NCBI GenBank assembly: GCA_046348365.1
Contig: JAXMEL010000001.1
Span: 806,001-870,000 of the forward strand
DNA length: 64,000 bases
Reading direction: 5' to 3'
Source: JAEUPI01 sp046348365
GTDB taxonomy: Bacteria; Pseudomonadota; Gammaproteobacteria; Burkholderiales; Burkholderiaceae_C
Below the pieces are notes generated by a model. It searched no databases. It saw nothing but the letters and a program-made list of their open reading frames with translations, and had not been told where the DNA came from. Both the position numbers and the translations under genes were made by a program. Shown here piece after piece: positions 18,197 to 27,087 of this stretch. Position 1 is the first letter of the stretch. Each line of letters starts with the position of its first letter.

Positions 18197-19588
18197 TCAG
18201 TGCGCGCCTTCGCGGAACAGCACCACCGTGACCGTTTCGATCAGGATCTGCAAGTCGAGCCAGATCGAGTTGTTCTTCAGGTAGTACAGATCGAACTGGT
18301 GCTTCTTGCGCGCGTCTTCGACCGATGCGCTGTAGGTATACCTAACCTGCGCCCAACCCGTCACGCCCGGCTTCACACCGTGCCGCAGGTCGTAGAAGGG
18401 AATCTCCTCGCGCAACTGGGCCACGAACTCCGGGCGCTCCGGGCGCGGCCCGACGATGCTCATCTCGCCTTTCAAGACCGTGATCAGCTGCGGCAGCTCG
18501 TCGATGCGCATCTTGCGCATGAACGCGCCGACGCGCGTCACGCGCGAATCGTTCTTGGTCGCCCAGCGAGCCACGCCGTCGCTCTCTGCGGTGGTGCACA
18601 TGCTGCGGAACTTGACGCAGTGGAAGGATCGTCCACCGAGACCGACCCGCTCCTGGCGATAGAGGACGGGGCCTCGACTGTCGAGCTTGACGGCAATTGC
18701 GGCCAGCAACATCAAGGGAGCAGTGATCACCAGCAGGGCAGAGGAGGCCAGGATGTCGAATGCGCGCTTCGCAATCCGCCGCGCGGGCCCCTGGACGAAT
18801 CCGTCGCCATAGACCAGCCAGCTGGCCTTCAGGCTGTCGACCGGCACCTCCGCGTGCGAACGCTCGAAGAAGGCCGCCAAGTCCAGGATCTTCGTGCCGC
18901 GTGTGCGGCACGTCACCAGTTGCTCCATCGGCATGACGCCGCCTCGCTGCTCGCGAACGGCGACGACGATTTCGTCCACGCCATAGGCGCTGACCAGATC
19001 CTCCAATCTGCGCGAGCGGTCGAACAGCGGCGCACCATCGACCGTCGTGCTCGCATCGCTCTCCGTCGGGAAGAAACCCACCACTTCGCGCATATGCCGC
19101 GCATCGGTTCGCAGCGTGTTGAACACCGACTGCGCGTCATCCCCGGCGCCAACGATCAAAACCCTGCGGACGCCCAGAACACTACGAATCGCCGTTGCGC
19201 CAACGCGAATGACGACCACGCCGGCCAAGAAGTAGATGATCGCCATCCAGACCAGTGGGCCCGGATGCGGGTGAAGGCGCAGTTCCTTCAGCAGCAGATA
19301 GGTGCCGTAGCCGGCGACGAACAGGACGGTGCCGAGCCGGATCGCCAGCGGGAAGAGATTCAGCCGATGCCGGTAGATCCCGATGAACGACTGGAACAAA
19401 GCCATGACGATGGCGAACACGAGAGCAGCGCCCAGCACATGGATGTCCATGAGCGACGCAAGCCAGTTGCCAGGCAGGAGCTGCAGGGTGATGGCGGCCG
19501 CCATCACTGCCACGAATCCGAGGATGCCGTCCAGCATCGCCTCGAGCACCGCCGCCGATGAAGCCTTGTTCGGGAAGACCCGGAACAT
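18197..19588 (-). CDS. undecaprenyl-phosphate sugar phosphotransferase (priming EPS glycosyltransferase)
   Basis: A 463-residue polyisoprenyl-phosphate hexose-1-phosphate transferase. Several hydrophobic segments occupy the N-terminal third, and a Rossmann-like central part contains VLIVGAGDDAQSVFN. The C-terminal bacterial sugar transferase domain has LYRQERVGLGGRSFHCVKF and DELPQLITVLKGEMSIVGPR. It resembles the exosortase-locus family I recall as TIGR03013 (EpsB-like) and catalyses the first, membrane-committed step of EPS assembly. The ATG at 19588 follows a G-rich ribosome site; the frame extends 16 codons upstream but that stretch contains the inverted repeat described next. It is the first gene of the EPS operon. 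Confidence 0.9.
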   Translation of the reverse strand: MFRVFPNKASSAAVLEAMLDGILGFVAVMAAAITLQLLPGNWLASLMDIHVLGAALVFAIVMALFQSFIGIYRHRLNLFPLAIRLGTVLFVAGYGTYLLLKELRLHPHPGPLVWMAIIYFLAGVVVIRVGATAIRSVLGVRRVLIVGAGDDAQSVFNTLRTDARHMREVVGFFPTESDASTTVDGAPLFDRSRRLEDLVSAYGVDEIVVAVREQRGGVMPMEQLVTCRTRGTKILDLAAFFERSHAEVPVDSLKASWLVYGDGFVQGPARRIAKRAFDILASSALLVITAPLMLLAAIAVKLDSRGPVLYRQERVGLGGRSFHCVKFRSMCTTAESDGVARWATKNDSRVTRVGAFMRKMRIDELPQLITVLKGEMSIVGPRPERPEFVAQLREEIPFYDLRHGVKPGVTGWAQVRYTYSASVEDARKKHQFDLYYLKNNSIWLDLQILIETVTVVLFREGAH

Positions 19589-19612
19589 GCAATTGCCCCC
19601 GCTCAGGTGAAG

Positions 19613-19650
19613 ACTGGTTCGCGGAGGCCCCTCCAACCCCGCGAACCAGT
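19613..19650. promoter_or_regulatory. inverted repeat in the 5' leader of the EPS operon
   Basis: ACTGGTTCGCGG (19613-19624) and its exact complement (19639-19650) form a 12-bp perfect inverted repeat with a 14-base centre; the centre holds a further GGAGG/CCTCC complementarity. It starts 25 bases upstream of the ATG of the first EPS gene and downstream of ubiE on the same strand. It could be the binding site of an EPS regulator, a leader hairpin controlling translation, or the end of the ubiE transcript; no T-run follows on the minus strand, which weakens the terminator reading. Confidence 0.5.
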
Positions 19651-19763
19651 GGCAGGCAGTCTCTCAAGGCTCGTGCAGCGGCGCCTATCCTGCAGACAAG
19701 GGAACTGTCGCCTCGCCACCCCCCGGATTCAGGGGGTCCGGCAACGCGGGGATGGCGACTGCC

Positions 19764-20495
19764 TCAGCAGGCAATGCCCACGTGCAGCGCCACCACACCA
19801 GCGGCCAAGTTGTGCACGTCCACATGCCCGAAGCCGGCATCGCGCATCAAGGCCTTCAGCGCAGCCTGATCGGGATGCATGCGGATCGACTCCGCCAGGT
19901 ACCTATAGCTCGCGCCGTCCCGCGCCACCCACTGCCCCAGGCGCGGCAGCACCTGGAACGAGTACCAGTCATAGGGCTTGCGAAGGGGCTCCGCTATCTT
20001 CGAGAACTCCAGCACCAGCAGCCGCCCGCCCGGCCGCAGCACGCGCCGCATTTCGCTCAGTGCACGGTCCTTGCGCGTCATGTTGCGCAGGCCGAACGCC
20101 ACGGTGACGATATCGAACGCGCCCGAGGCAAACGGCAGCTTCTCGGCGTCGCACAGCAGCGTCGGCAGCAGCAGACCTTCGTCGATCAGCCGCTCACGTC
20201 CTTCGCGGACCATCGATGCGTTGATGTCCGACAAGACGACCATTCCCGTAGGGCCCACCTTGCGCGCCATCGCACGCGCCAGATCGCCGGTACCGCCGGC
20301 CACGTCGAGCACGCGGTCGCCAGTCTTGGGCGCCGCCACGGCGATCGCGTAGGCTTTCCACAAGCGGTGCAGCCCGAGCGACATCAGGTCGTTCATCAGG
20401 TCGTACTTGTTCGCGACCGAGTCGAACACGCCGCGCACGCGGCGCGCCTTGTCGCGCTCGTCGACGGTCTCGAAACCGAAGTGCGTGCCCGCCAT
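19764..20495 (-). CDS. ubiE: ubiquinone/menaquinone biosynthesis C-methyltransferase UbiE
   Basis: A 243-residue class I SAM-dependent methyltransferase that C-methylates 2-polyprenyl-6-methoxy-1,4-benzoquinol (and demethylmenaquinone) in quinone biosynthesis. The UbiE start TGFETVDERDKARRVRGVFD and the SAM-binding DRVLDVAGGTGDLARAMARK are both present, as is the family motif FGLRNMTRKDRALSEM, and the length is normal. It is encoded 10 bases downstream of the DUF971 gene, a common Burkholderiales pairing. Ubiquinol made by this pathway would feed the cytochrome bc1 complex encoded elsewhere in the window. Confidence 0.96.
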   Translation of the reverse strand: MAGTHFGFETVDERDKARRVRGVFDSVANKYDLMNDLMSLGLHRLWKAYAIAVAAPKTGDRVLDVAGGTGDLARAMARKVGPTGMVVLSDINASMVREGRERLIDEGLLLPTLLCDAEKLPFASGAFDIVTVAFGLRNMTRKDRALSEMRRVLRPGGRLLVLEFSKIAEPLRKPYDWYSFQVLPRLGQWVARDGASYRYLAESIRMHPDQAALKALMRDAGFGHVDVHNLAAGVVALHVGIAC

Positions 20496-20505
20496 GTCCC
20501 TGGCC

Positions 20506-20919
20506 TCAATGATGCGAGCAGCCGCCGCTGGCCATCACCGCCATCGGTTCGTCACGATCCTTGCCCGCGGCCTGGAGCCGCTGCTCGTAGCGTTCCCAGT
20601 AGTCGGCCTGCCGGGCGCCCAGGTCGTACAGGTAGTCCCAGCTGAAAATGCCGGACTCATGCCCGTCGGAGAACCTGGGCTGCAGCGCGTAGTGGCCGAC
20701 GGTTGCGATGTCCACGATCTGCACCTCGCGCTTGCCGGTCTGCAGCACCTCCTGCCCCGGGCCGTGGCCCTGCACTTCGGCCGAGGGTGAATACACGCGC
20801 AGCAGCTCGAACGGCAGCTTGAAGGTCGCTCCGTCGTCGAAGCCGATCTCCAGCTGCCGCGACGCCTGGTGCAGCGTGACGGCCGTCGGCGCAGGTGAGC
20901 GGTGGGTCCTCGCGTTCAT
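20506..20919 (-). CDS. DUF971 domain-containing protein
   Basis: A 137-residue protein with the GBBH-like DUF971 fold: RQLEIGFDDGATFKLPFELL, LRVYSPSAEVQGHGPGQ and the terminal HESGIFSWDYLYDLG are the conserved blocks. The C-terminus ends GGCSHH, a small His/Cys tail. DUF971 proteins are often found with ubiE or with iron-sulfur-protein genes; function is not established (the family is related to the N-terminal domain of gamma-butyrobetaine hydroxylase). The ATG at 20919 was chosen because the conserved sequence begins shortly after it; upstream codons are arginine-rich and unconserved in character. Confidence 0.85.
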   Translation of the reverse strand: MNARTHRSPAPTAVTLHQASRQLEIGFDDGATFKLPFELLRVYSPSAEVQGHGPGQEVLQTGKREVQIVDIATVGHYALQPRFSDGHESGIFSWDYLYDLGARQADYWERYEQRLQAAGKDRDEPMAVMASGGCSHH

Positions 20920-21165
20920 GGTGCTTTCCGCCGAGATCAACAGCGATCGTCGAAGTCCGCTCAGTTTAGCGGCCGGGTACTGCGCCGCTCGCTCGATTGC
21001 CGAAAACCGCACGCTCGGCATTGCCGGCAGGGCCCCTCGGGCACCCCGATTCCCGTGGGCCGGGTCGTTCGCATCCCGGGTGCGCGCATTCCTTCGCAGC
21101 GCCGTCACGCGTTCGACGGCTATCGTTGCGGCCCATCAACTCCAACAAGTCGCTCGGAGCGCGTG

Positions 21166-21582
21166 ATGTCGCTATCCCTGGTCCTCACCATCATCGGCGC
21201 CATCGCCGTCGGTGCCCTGCTGGCGCTCGTGCCGACGGTGATCTACTTCCGTCGTCAACTCCTGCGGCTGACCGAGCGCGCCCAACTGAACGAGCGCGGC
21301 AAGGTCAAGGCCCACGAACTGCTGCTCGAAGCGCGGGCGCAGGTCGAGGCGCTGCAGAAGGAGCTCATCGAGGCCAAGCGCAACGGCGTCGTGCAGGCGG
21401 CCTCCGCCTCGGCCCGCGCCGCAGCAGCGGCCGCTGAAGCCGAAGCCGCGCGCGAACGCGCCAAGGCCGAGCTGGTCCGTCAGCTCGAAGCCAACGACCG
21501 CATCAACGAAAGCCACGCCGCGAGCGAGTTCGCCGACACCCAGCCGCTGGGCACCGGCTTCGGCGCCCTGGCGCGCCACTGA
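21166..21582 (+). CDS. small membrane-anchored coiled-coil protein of unknown function
   Basis: A 138-residue protein I do not recognise. It starts with a single transmembrane helix (LVLTIIGAIAVGALLALVPT, residues about 5-25), followed by a basic patch (YFRRQLLRLTER) and a long Ala/Glu/Arg-rich helix with coiled-coil character (roughly 35-110); the end is polar. The expected topology is N-terminal anchor with a cytoplasmic helix. It is divergent from the DUF971 gene (246-base gap, in which I see no clear element) and convergent with the large oxidoreductase gene, 7 bases away. CGGAG precedes the ATG. The high alanine content warns that part of the helix signal is compositional. Confidence 0.65.
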   Translation: MSLSLVLTIIGAIAVGALLALVPTVIYFRRQLLRLTERAQLNERGKVKAHELLLEARAQVEALQKELIEAKRNGVVQAASASARAAAAAAEAEAARERAKAELVRQLEANDRINESHAASEFADTQPLGTGFGALARH

Positions 21583-21589
21583 GCCGCCG

Positions 21590-24500
21590 CTACACCAGCA
21601 CGCGCTCGATGCCGCCCGCGTTGGCGCGGGCCACGTAGTCTTCCAGCCAGCGCTCGCCGAGCAGGCGCCGTGCCATCTCGACGACGATGTAGTCGGCCTC
21701 CAGCAGGCCGGTCTTCAAATCGTCTTCGTAGCGCGACAGGCCCTGCAGGCAGCTCGGGCACGAGGTGAGGATCTTCAGGTTCGCGTCGGCGGCCACGGTG
21801 CCGCTGCCGCGCAGCCCGTCCTCGGCGCGGCGGATCTCCTGCTCCTTGCGGTAGCGCACCTGCGTGGCGATGTCGGGCCGCGTGACGCCGAAGGTGCCGC
21901 TCTCGCCGCAGCAGCGCTCGTTCTTGATCACCGCGTCGCCCACGAGCGCCCTCACCGTCTGCATCGGCTCGCGCTGCTTCATCGGGCTGTGGCAGGGGTC
22001 GTGGTACAGATAGGCCGTGCCACCGGGCAGCGTGATGCCTTTTTCCAGCAGGTATTCGTGGATGTCTACCATGCGGCTGCCCGGAAAGATCTCGTCGAAC
22101 TTGTAGCCCAGCAGCTGGTCGTAGCAGGTGCCGCATGACACCACCACGGTCTTGATGTCGAGGTAGTTCAGCGTGTTGGCCACGCGGTGGAAGAGCACGC
22201 GGTTGTCGGTGATCGTCTTCTCGGCGCGGTCGAACTGCCCCGCCCCGCGCTGCGGATAGCCGCAGCACAGATAACCCGGCGGCAGCACGGTCTGCACGCC
22301 GGCGCGCCACAGCATGGCCTGCGTGGCCAGCCCCACCTGCGAGAACAGCCGCTCCGAGCCGCAGCCGGGAAAGTAGAACACCGCCTCGCTGTCGGGCGTG
22401 GTGGCGGCCGGGTCGCGGATGATCGGCACGTAGGCCTTGTCTTCCACGTCGAGCAGCGCGCGCGCGGTGCGCGTGGGCAGCCCGCCCGGCAGCTTCTTGT
22501 TGACGAAGTGGATCACCTGCTCGCGCAACGGCGGCGTGCCCACCGTGGCCGGCGGCTTGCCGGTCTGGCGGCGGCCGGCCAGGGCAAAGGCATCGGTCGC
22601 CCAGCGCTGGGCACGAAAACCCAGGTTGACCATGGCGCTTCGCGCGAGGCGGATCGTCTCCGGATTCGTCGCGTTCAACATGAACATCGCCGCCGCCTGC
22701 CCCGGCCGCCAGCGCTTGTGGCCCATCTTGCGCAGCAGGTTGCGCATGTTCATCGACACGTCGCCGAAGTCGATCTTCACCGGGCAGGGGCTGGCGCACT
22801 TGTGGCACACGGTGCAGTGGTCGCCGACGTCCTCGAACTCCTCCCAGTGGCGAATCGAGATGCCGCGGCGCGTCTGCTCCTCGTAGAGAAACGCCTCGAT
22901 CAGCAGCGAGGTGGCCAGGATCTTGTTGCGCGGGCTGTACAGCAGGTTGGCGCGCGGCACGTGCGTGGCGCACACCGGCTTGCATTTGCCGCAGCGCAGG
23001 CAGTCCTTGATCGAATCGCTGATCGCGCCGATGTCGCTCTGCTGCATGATCAGCGACTCGTGCCCCATCAGCCCGAAGCTCGGCGTATAGGCGTGCGCGA
23101 GGTCCGACGCCTGCACGCCTTCGCCCAATGCGCTGTGCGCCGCGCCGCGCAGCAGCTTGCCCTTGTTGAAGCGGCCTTCGGGATCGATGCGCTGCTTGTA
23201 GTCGGCGAACTCGCGGATCTCGTCGTCGGTGAGGTAGTCGATCTTGGTGATGCCGATGCCGTGCTCGCCCGAGATCACGCCACCCAGCAAGCGCGCCAGC
23301 GCCATGATGCGGCCCACCACCTGGTGCGCTGATTGCAGCATCGCGTAGTCGTCGGAATTCACCGGGATGTTGGTGTGCACGTTGCCGTCGCCGGCGTGCA
23401 TGTGCAGCGCCACCCAGAGCCGGCCGTGCAGCACCTCGCGGTGGATCTCCAGGCAGGCCGCCACGATCGGCGCGAAGGCCTCGCCGGCGAACAGCTCGCG
23501 CAGCGGCTGCAGCAGCTGCGTCTTCCACGACGCGCGCAGCGTGCCGTCCTGCAACTGCTCGAAGAAGGTGCGCTCGCCGTGCGCGGCGGGCGCATCGAGG
23601 CCTTCCAGCCACTGCCGCCACAGCTGGCGCAGCTCGCGGATCATCAACAGCACCTGCTGCACGCGGTCTTCCAGCAGTTCGGGGCTCGGCAGCTCCACCG
23701 CGCCGCCGGCGGTGGCCAGCGGCAGCCGCTCCTGCGTGAAGAAGCGCTCCAGCCGATCCAGCAGCTCGAGCTTGTTGCGCAGGCTCAGCTCGATGTTGAT
23801 GCGCTCGATGCCGAGCGTGTAGTCGGCCATCCGCGGCAACGGGATCACCACGTCTTCGTTGATCTTGAAGGCGTTGGTGTGGCGCGCGATCGCCGCGGTG
23901 CGCTTGCGGTCGAGCCAGAACTTGCGCCGCGCCTCGGCACTCACCGCGATGAAGCCCTCACCGGAGCGCGCGTTGGCCAGCCGCACCACCTCGCTCGCGG
24001 CGCGCGCGACCGCCGCTTCGTCGTCACCGACGATGTCGCCCAGCAGCACCATCTTGGGCAGCACGCCGGTGCGGCCGCGCACGCTGCGCTGGCTCTTGGT
24101 GACGTAGCCCACGGCCTTGAGGTAGCGGTCGTCCAGATGCTCCAGACCGGCGAGCCGGACGGGGGAGGGGCCCTGTCCATCGGCAGTCACGCCGCCGGCC
24201 CTCTGCTGCGCGAACAGAAAGTCCTTGATCTCCACGATCGCCGGCACCGCCTCGCGCGGGTTGCCGAAGAACTCCAGGCACACCGTGCGCACTTGCGGCG
24301 GCATGCGGTGCAGCACCCAGCGCGCCGAGGTGATCAGGCCGTCGCAGCCTTCCTTCTGCACGCCGGGCAGGCCGGCGAGGAACTTGTCGGTGACGTCCTT
24401 GCCCAGGCCCTCCTTGCGAAAGCGCGCGCCGGGAATGTCGAGCCGCTCGCGCTTGCGCTCGGTGCGGCCGTCGGCATCGAGCCAGCGCAGCTCGAAGCTC

Positions 24501-25549
24501 GCCACCGCCGCATCGTGGATCTTGCCGAGATTGTGGTTCAGCCGCTGCACCTCGAGCCACTCGCCCTGCGGCGTCACCATGCGCCAGCTGGCCAGGTTGT
24601 CGAGCGCGGTGCCCCACAGCACAGCCTTCTTGCCGCCCGCGTTCATCGCGATGTTGCCGCCGATGCAGCTCGCCTCGGCCGACGTGGGGTCCACCGCGAA
24701 CACGAGCCCGGCCGCGTCGGCGGCGTCGGCCACGCGCTGCGTCACCACGCCGGCCTCGGTGCGGATGGTCGGCACCGGGTGGTCCACGCCGGGCAGGCTC
24801 GTCTGCTCCACAGTGCCGAGCGACTCGAGCTTCTCGGTGTTGATGACCGCGCTCTTCCAGGTAAGCGGGACCGCGCCGCCGGTGTAGCCCGTGCCGCCGC
24901 CGCGCGGCACGATGGTCAGGCCCAGCTCGATGCAGCCGCGCACCAGCGCCGCGGTCTCGTCCTCGGTGTCGGGTGTCAGCACGACGAACGGGTATTCCAC
25001 GCGCCAGTCGGTCGCATCGGTCACGTGCGACACGCGCGAGAGACCATCGAACTGGATGTTGCCCTTGTCGGTGCAGCGTGCGAGCACGCGCTTCGCGCGT
25101 TGCCGCAGGTCGTACACGGTGCGGAAGTGTTCGGCAAAGCGCTGCACCGCGGCCTGGGCCATCGCGAGCAGCTCGCCCACCGCGGCGTCGCGCCCGCTGG
25201 CATCGCCCGCCGTGCGGCGCTTCTGCACCTCGGCCAGACGGTGCTCGAGCGCCTCGATCAGCATGCGCCGGCGCTTGACGTCGTCAATCAGGTCGTCTTC
25301 GAGATACGGGTTGCGCTGCACGACCCAGATGTCGCCCAGCACCTCGTAGAGCATGCGCGCCGAGCGGCCGGTGCGGCGCTCCTGCCGCAACTGGTTGAGG
25401 ATCTCCCACGCCCGCTCGCCGAGCAGGCGGATCACGATCTCGCGATCGGCAAACGAGGTGTAGTTGTAGGGGATCTCGCGCAGCCGCGGCTCGTCGCTCG
25501 GCGCCTGCGGCGCGCCGGCCAGTGCAGGCAAGGGCTGGGGGGCGTTCAT
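21590..25549 (-). CDS. giant FAD-linked oxidoreductase with Fe-S and CCG domains (DUF3683, D-lactate dehydrogenase type)
   Basis: A 1319-residue fusion. An N-terminal DUF3683 region (REIPYNYTSFADREIVIRLL) is followed by a FAD-binding type 4 domain (PRGGGTGYTGGAVPLTWKSA; GGNIAMNAGGKKAVLWGTAL) and a FAD-oxidase C-terminal domain (HMHAGDGNVHTNIPVNSDDY). Next come two Cys clusters for 4Fe-4S centres (CLRCGKCKPVC from Cys850, CTVCHKCASPCP from Cys912), and then two CCG-type blocks (YFPGCGSERL, CCGYPQRGAG; VSCGTCYDQLLG, RCCGESGTFG). It is expected to oxidise a 2-hydroxyacid, plausibly D-lactate or a related acid, and pass electrons on. It is in effect GlcD+GlcF in one chain. The ATG at 25549 is chosen; it is divergent from ugpB. 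Confidence 0.88.
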   Translation of the reverse strand: MNAPQPLPALAGAPQAPSDEPRLREIPYNYTSFADREIVIRLLGERAWEILNQLRQERRTGRSARMLYEVLGDIWVVQRNPYLEDDLIDDVKRRRMLIEALEHRLAEVQKRRTAGDASGRDAAVGELLAMAQAAVQRFAEHFRTVYDLRQRAKRVLARCTDKGNIQFDGLSRVSHVTDATDWRVEYPFVVLTPDTEDETAALVRGCIELGLTIVPRGGGTGYTGGAVPLTWKSAVINTEKLESLGTVEQTSLPGVDHPVPTIRTEAGVVTQRVADAADAAGLVFAVDPTSAEASCIGGNIAMNAGGKKAVLWGTALDNLASWRMVTPQGEWLEVQRLNHNLGKIHDAAVASFELRWLDADGRTERKRERLDIPGARFRKEGLGKDVTDKFLAGLPGVQKEGCDGLITSARWVLHRMPPQVRTVCLEFFGNPREAVPAIVEIKDFLFAQQRAGGVTADGQGPSPVRLAGLEHLDDRYLKAVGYVTKSQRSVRGRTGVLPKMVLLGDIVGDDEAAVARAASEVVRLANARSGEGFIAVSAEARRKFWLDRKRTAAIARHTNAFKINEDVVIPLPRMADYTLGIERINIELSLRNKLELLDRLERFFTQERLPLATAGGAVELPSPELLEDRVQQVLLMIRELRQLWRQWLEGLDAPAAHGERTFFEQLQDGTLRASWKTQLLQPLRELFAGEAFAPIVAACLEIHREVLHGRLWVALHMHAGDGNVHTNIPVNSDDYAMLQSAHQVVGRIMALARLLGGVISGEHGIGITKIDYLTDDEIREFADYKQRIDPEGRFNKGKLLRGAAHSALGEGVQASDLAHAYTPSFGLMGHESLIMQQSDIGAISDSIKDCLRCGKCKPVCATHVPRANLLYSPRNKILATSLLIEAFLYEEQTRRGISIRHWEEFEDVGDHCTVCHKCASPCPVKIDFGDVSMNMRNLLRKMGHKRWRPGQAAAMFMLNATNPETIRLARSAMVNLGFRAQRWATDAFALAGRRQTGKPPATVGTPPLREQVIHFVNKKLPGGLPTRTARALLDVEDKAYVPIIRDPAATTPDSEAVFYFPGCGSERLFSQVGLATQAMLWRAGVQTVLPPGYLCCGYPQRGAGQFDRAEKTITDNRVLFHRVANTLNYLDIKTVVVSCGTCYDQLLGYKFDEIFPGSRMVDIHEYLLEKGITLPGGTAYLYHDPCHSPMKQREPMQTVRALVGDAVIKNERCCGESGTFGVTRPDIATQVRYRKEQEIRRAEDGLRGSGTVAADANLKILTSCPSCLQGLSRYEDDLKTGLLEADYIVVEMARRLLGERWLEDYVARANAGGIERVLV

Positions 25550-25684
25550 CTCGTGACCTCGAGCCACACCTGTCGCGGCACAAGAGCGGCGATGTTACCG
25601 CGGCGCAGCATTTGCCCTCGGGCAAACTCCGCTCGTGTCCCTCGGGCGCGGCGGGTAATTCCCGTTGCCGCGCCATCGCAAGGC

Positions 25685-25706
25685 ATGACAGAAACGGGGT
25701 TGTCAT
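25685..25706 (+). promoter_or_regulatory. Pho-box-like half sites upstream of ugp
   Basis: ATGACAG (25685-25691, complement CTGTCAT) and TTGTCAT (25700-25706) are inverted copies of the PhoB half-site CTGTCAT, 60-80 bases before ugpB. In E. coli the ugp operon is activated by PhoB under phosphate starvation, so the location fits. The arrangement is inverted rather than the canonical direct repeat with 11-bp phase, so it may instead be the site of another regulator. This is a weak call. Confidence 0.3.
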
Positions 25707-25764
25707 CGACAGGCGTCAACATCGCCTGTTCGAACGCGTCTCGTTGAACCCGAACGGAGTCTTC

Positions 25765-27081
25765 ATGCATCGCAGATTCATACTTCCCGGCCTGCTGGCC
25801 CTGGTCGGCCTGAGCTTCGGCCCCGCCGCAATAGCCCAGACCGAGATCCAGTGGTGGCACTCGATGGGCGGCGCGCTTGGCGAATGGGTCAACGACCTCG
25901 CGAAGGACTTCAACGCCAGCCAGAAGGACTACAAGGTCGTGCCCACCTTCAAGGGCAACTACGACGAATCGATGACCGCGGCCATTGCCGCCTTCCGCTC
26001 GGGCAACCCGCCGCACATCCTGCAGGTGTTCGAAGTCGGCACCGCCACCATGATGGCCAGCAAGGGTGCCATCGTGCCGGTGGGCAAGATCATGGCCGAG
26101 GGCGGCCAGAAGTGGGACCCGAAGATCTACGTGCCCGCCGTGGCCGGCTACTACACGGCGGCCAACGGCCAGATGCTGAGCTTCCCCTTCAACAGTTCGA
26201 CCACCGTCTTCCACTACAACAAGGACGCGTTCAAGGCCGCCGGCCTCGACCCCGAGAACCCGCCCAAGACCTGGCCCGAGGTGGCGCTGGCCGCCGCCAA
26301 GCTCAAGGCTGCCGGCCACAAGTGCCCGTTCACCACCAGCTGGCAGAGCTGGACGCAGCTCGAGAGCTTCTCGGCCTGGCACAACGTGGAGTTCGCCACC
26401 AAGCGCAACGGCTTCAACGGGCTCGACGCGCGGCTGGCCTTCAACACGCCGCTGCACGTGCGCCACATCGAGAACCTGGCCAACATGGCCAAGCAGGGTC
26501 TGTTCGTCTACAAGGGCCGTGGCAATGCGGCCGATGCGACCTTCGTCTCCGGCGAGTGCGCGATGACGACTGGCTCGTCCGCGCTTTACGGCAATATCAA
26601 GCGCAACGCCAAGTTCGCATCGGGCATCTCGACCCTGCCCTACTACCCTGACGTGCCCGGCGCGCCGCAGAACACGGTGATCGGCGGTGCCAGCCTGTGG
26701 GTGATGTCCGGCAAGAAGCCGGCCGACTACAAGGGCGTGGCGGCGTTCTTCACGTTCCTGTCCAAGGCCGAGGAGGCGGCCAAGAGCCATCAACGCACGG
26801 GCTATCTGCCGGTGACCATTCCCTCCTACGAGCTAACCGAGAAGAGCGGCTTCTACAAGCAGAACCCGGGCACCGACGTGTCGGTGACGCAGATGATCCG
26901 CAAGACCACCGACAAGTCGCGCGGCATCCGCCTCGGCAACTTCGTTCAGATCCGCACCATCATCGACGAGGAGATGGAGCAGGTGTGGGCCGGCAAGAAG
27001 TCGGCCAAGGAAGGCCTCGACGCCGCGGTGCAGCGCGGCAACGAACAGTTGGAGCGGTTCGAGAAGGCCAACAAGAGCTGA
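25765..27081 (+). CDS. ugpB: sn-glycerol-3-phosphate ABC transporter, periplasmic binding protein
   Basis: A 438-residue extracellular solute-binding protein (family 1) with a cleavable signal peptide (FILPGLLALVGLSFGPAAIA, cleavage near AIAQT). TEIQWWHSMGGALGEWVNDL and FPFNSSTTVFHYNKDAF are the UgpB-type sequence blocks, and QNTVIGGASLWVMSG is typical near the hinge. It captures glycerol-3-phosphate and glycerophosphodiesters in the periplasm and hands them to UgpAE. The ATG at 25765 has ACGGAG ahead. First gene of the ugpBAECQ operon. Confidence 0.94.
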   Translation: MHRRFILPGLLALVGLSFGPAAIAQTEIQWWHSMGGALGEWVNDLAKDFNASQKDYKVVPTFKGNYDESMTAAIAAFRSGNPPHILQVFEVGTATMMASKGAIVPVGKIMAEGGQKWDPKIYVPAVAGYYTAANGQMLSFPFNSSTTVFHYNKDAFKAAGLDPENPPKTWPEVALAAAKLKAAGHKCPFTTSWQSWTQLESFSAWHNVEFATKRNGFNGLDARLAFNTPLHVRHIENLANMAKQGLFVYKGRGNAADATFVSGECAMTTGSSALYGNIKRNAKFASGISTLPYYPDVPGAPQNTVIGGASLWVMSGKKPADYKGVAAFFTFLSKAEEAAKSHQRTGYLPVTIPSYELTEKSGFYKQNPGTDVSVTQMIRKTTDKSRGIRLGNFVQIRTIIDEEMEQVWAGKKSAKEGLDAAVQRGNEQLERFEKANKS

Positions 27082-27087
27082 CCGATC

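Noticed and set aside
22187..25747. Plus-strand frames of several hundred residues opposite the FAD/Fe-S oxidoreductase
   Set aside because: His/Gln/Arg-rich translations with no conserved block; the minus-strand protein has intact FAD and cysteine motifs throughout.
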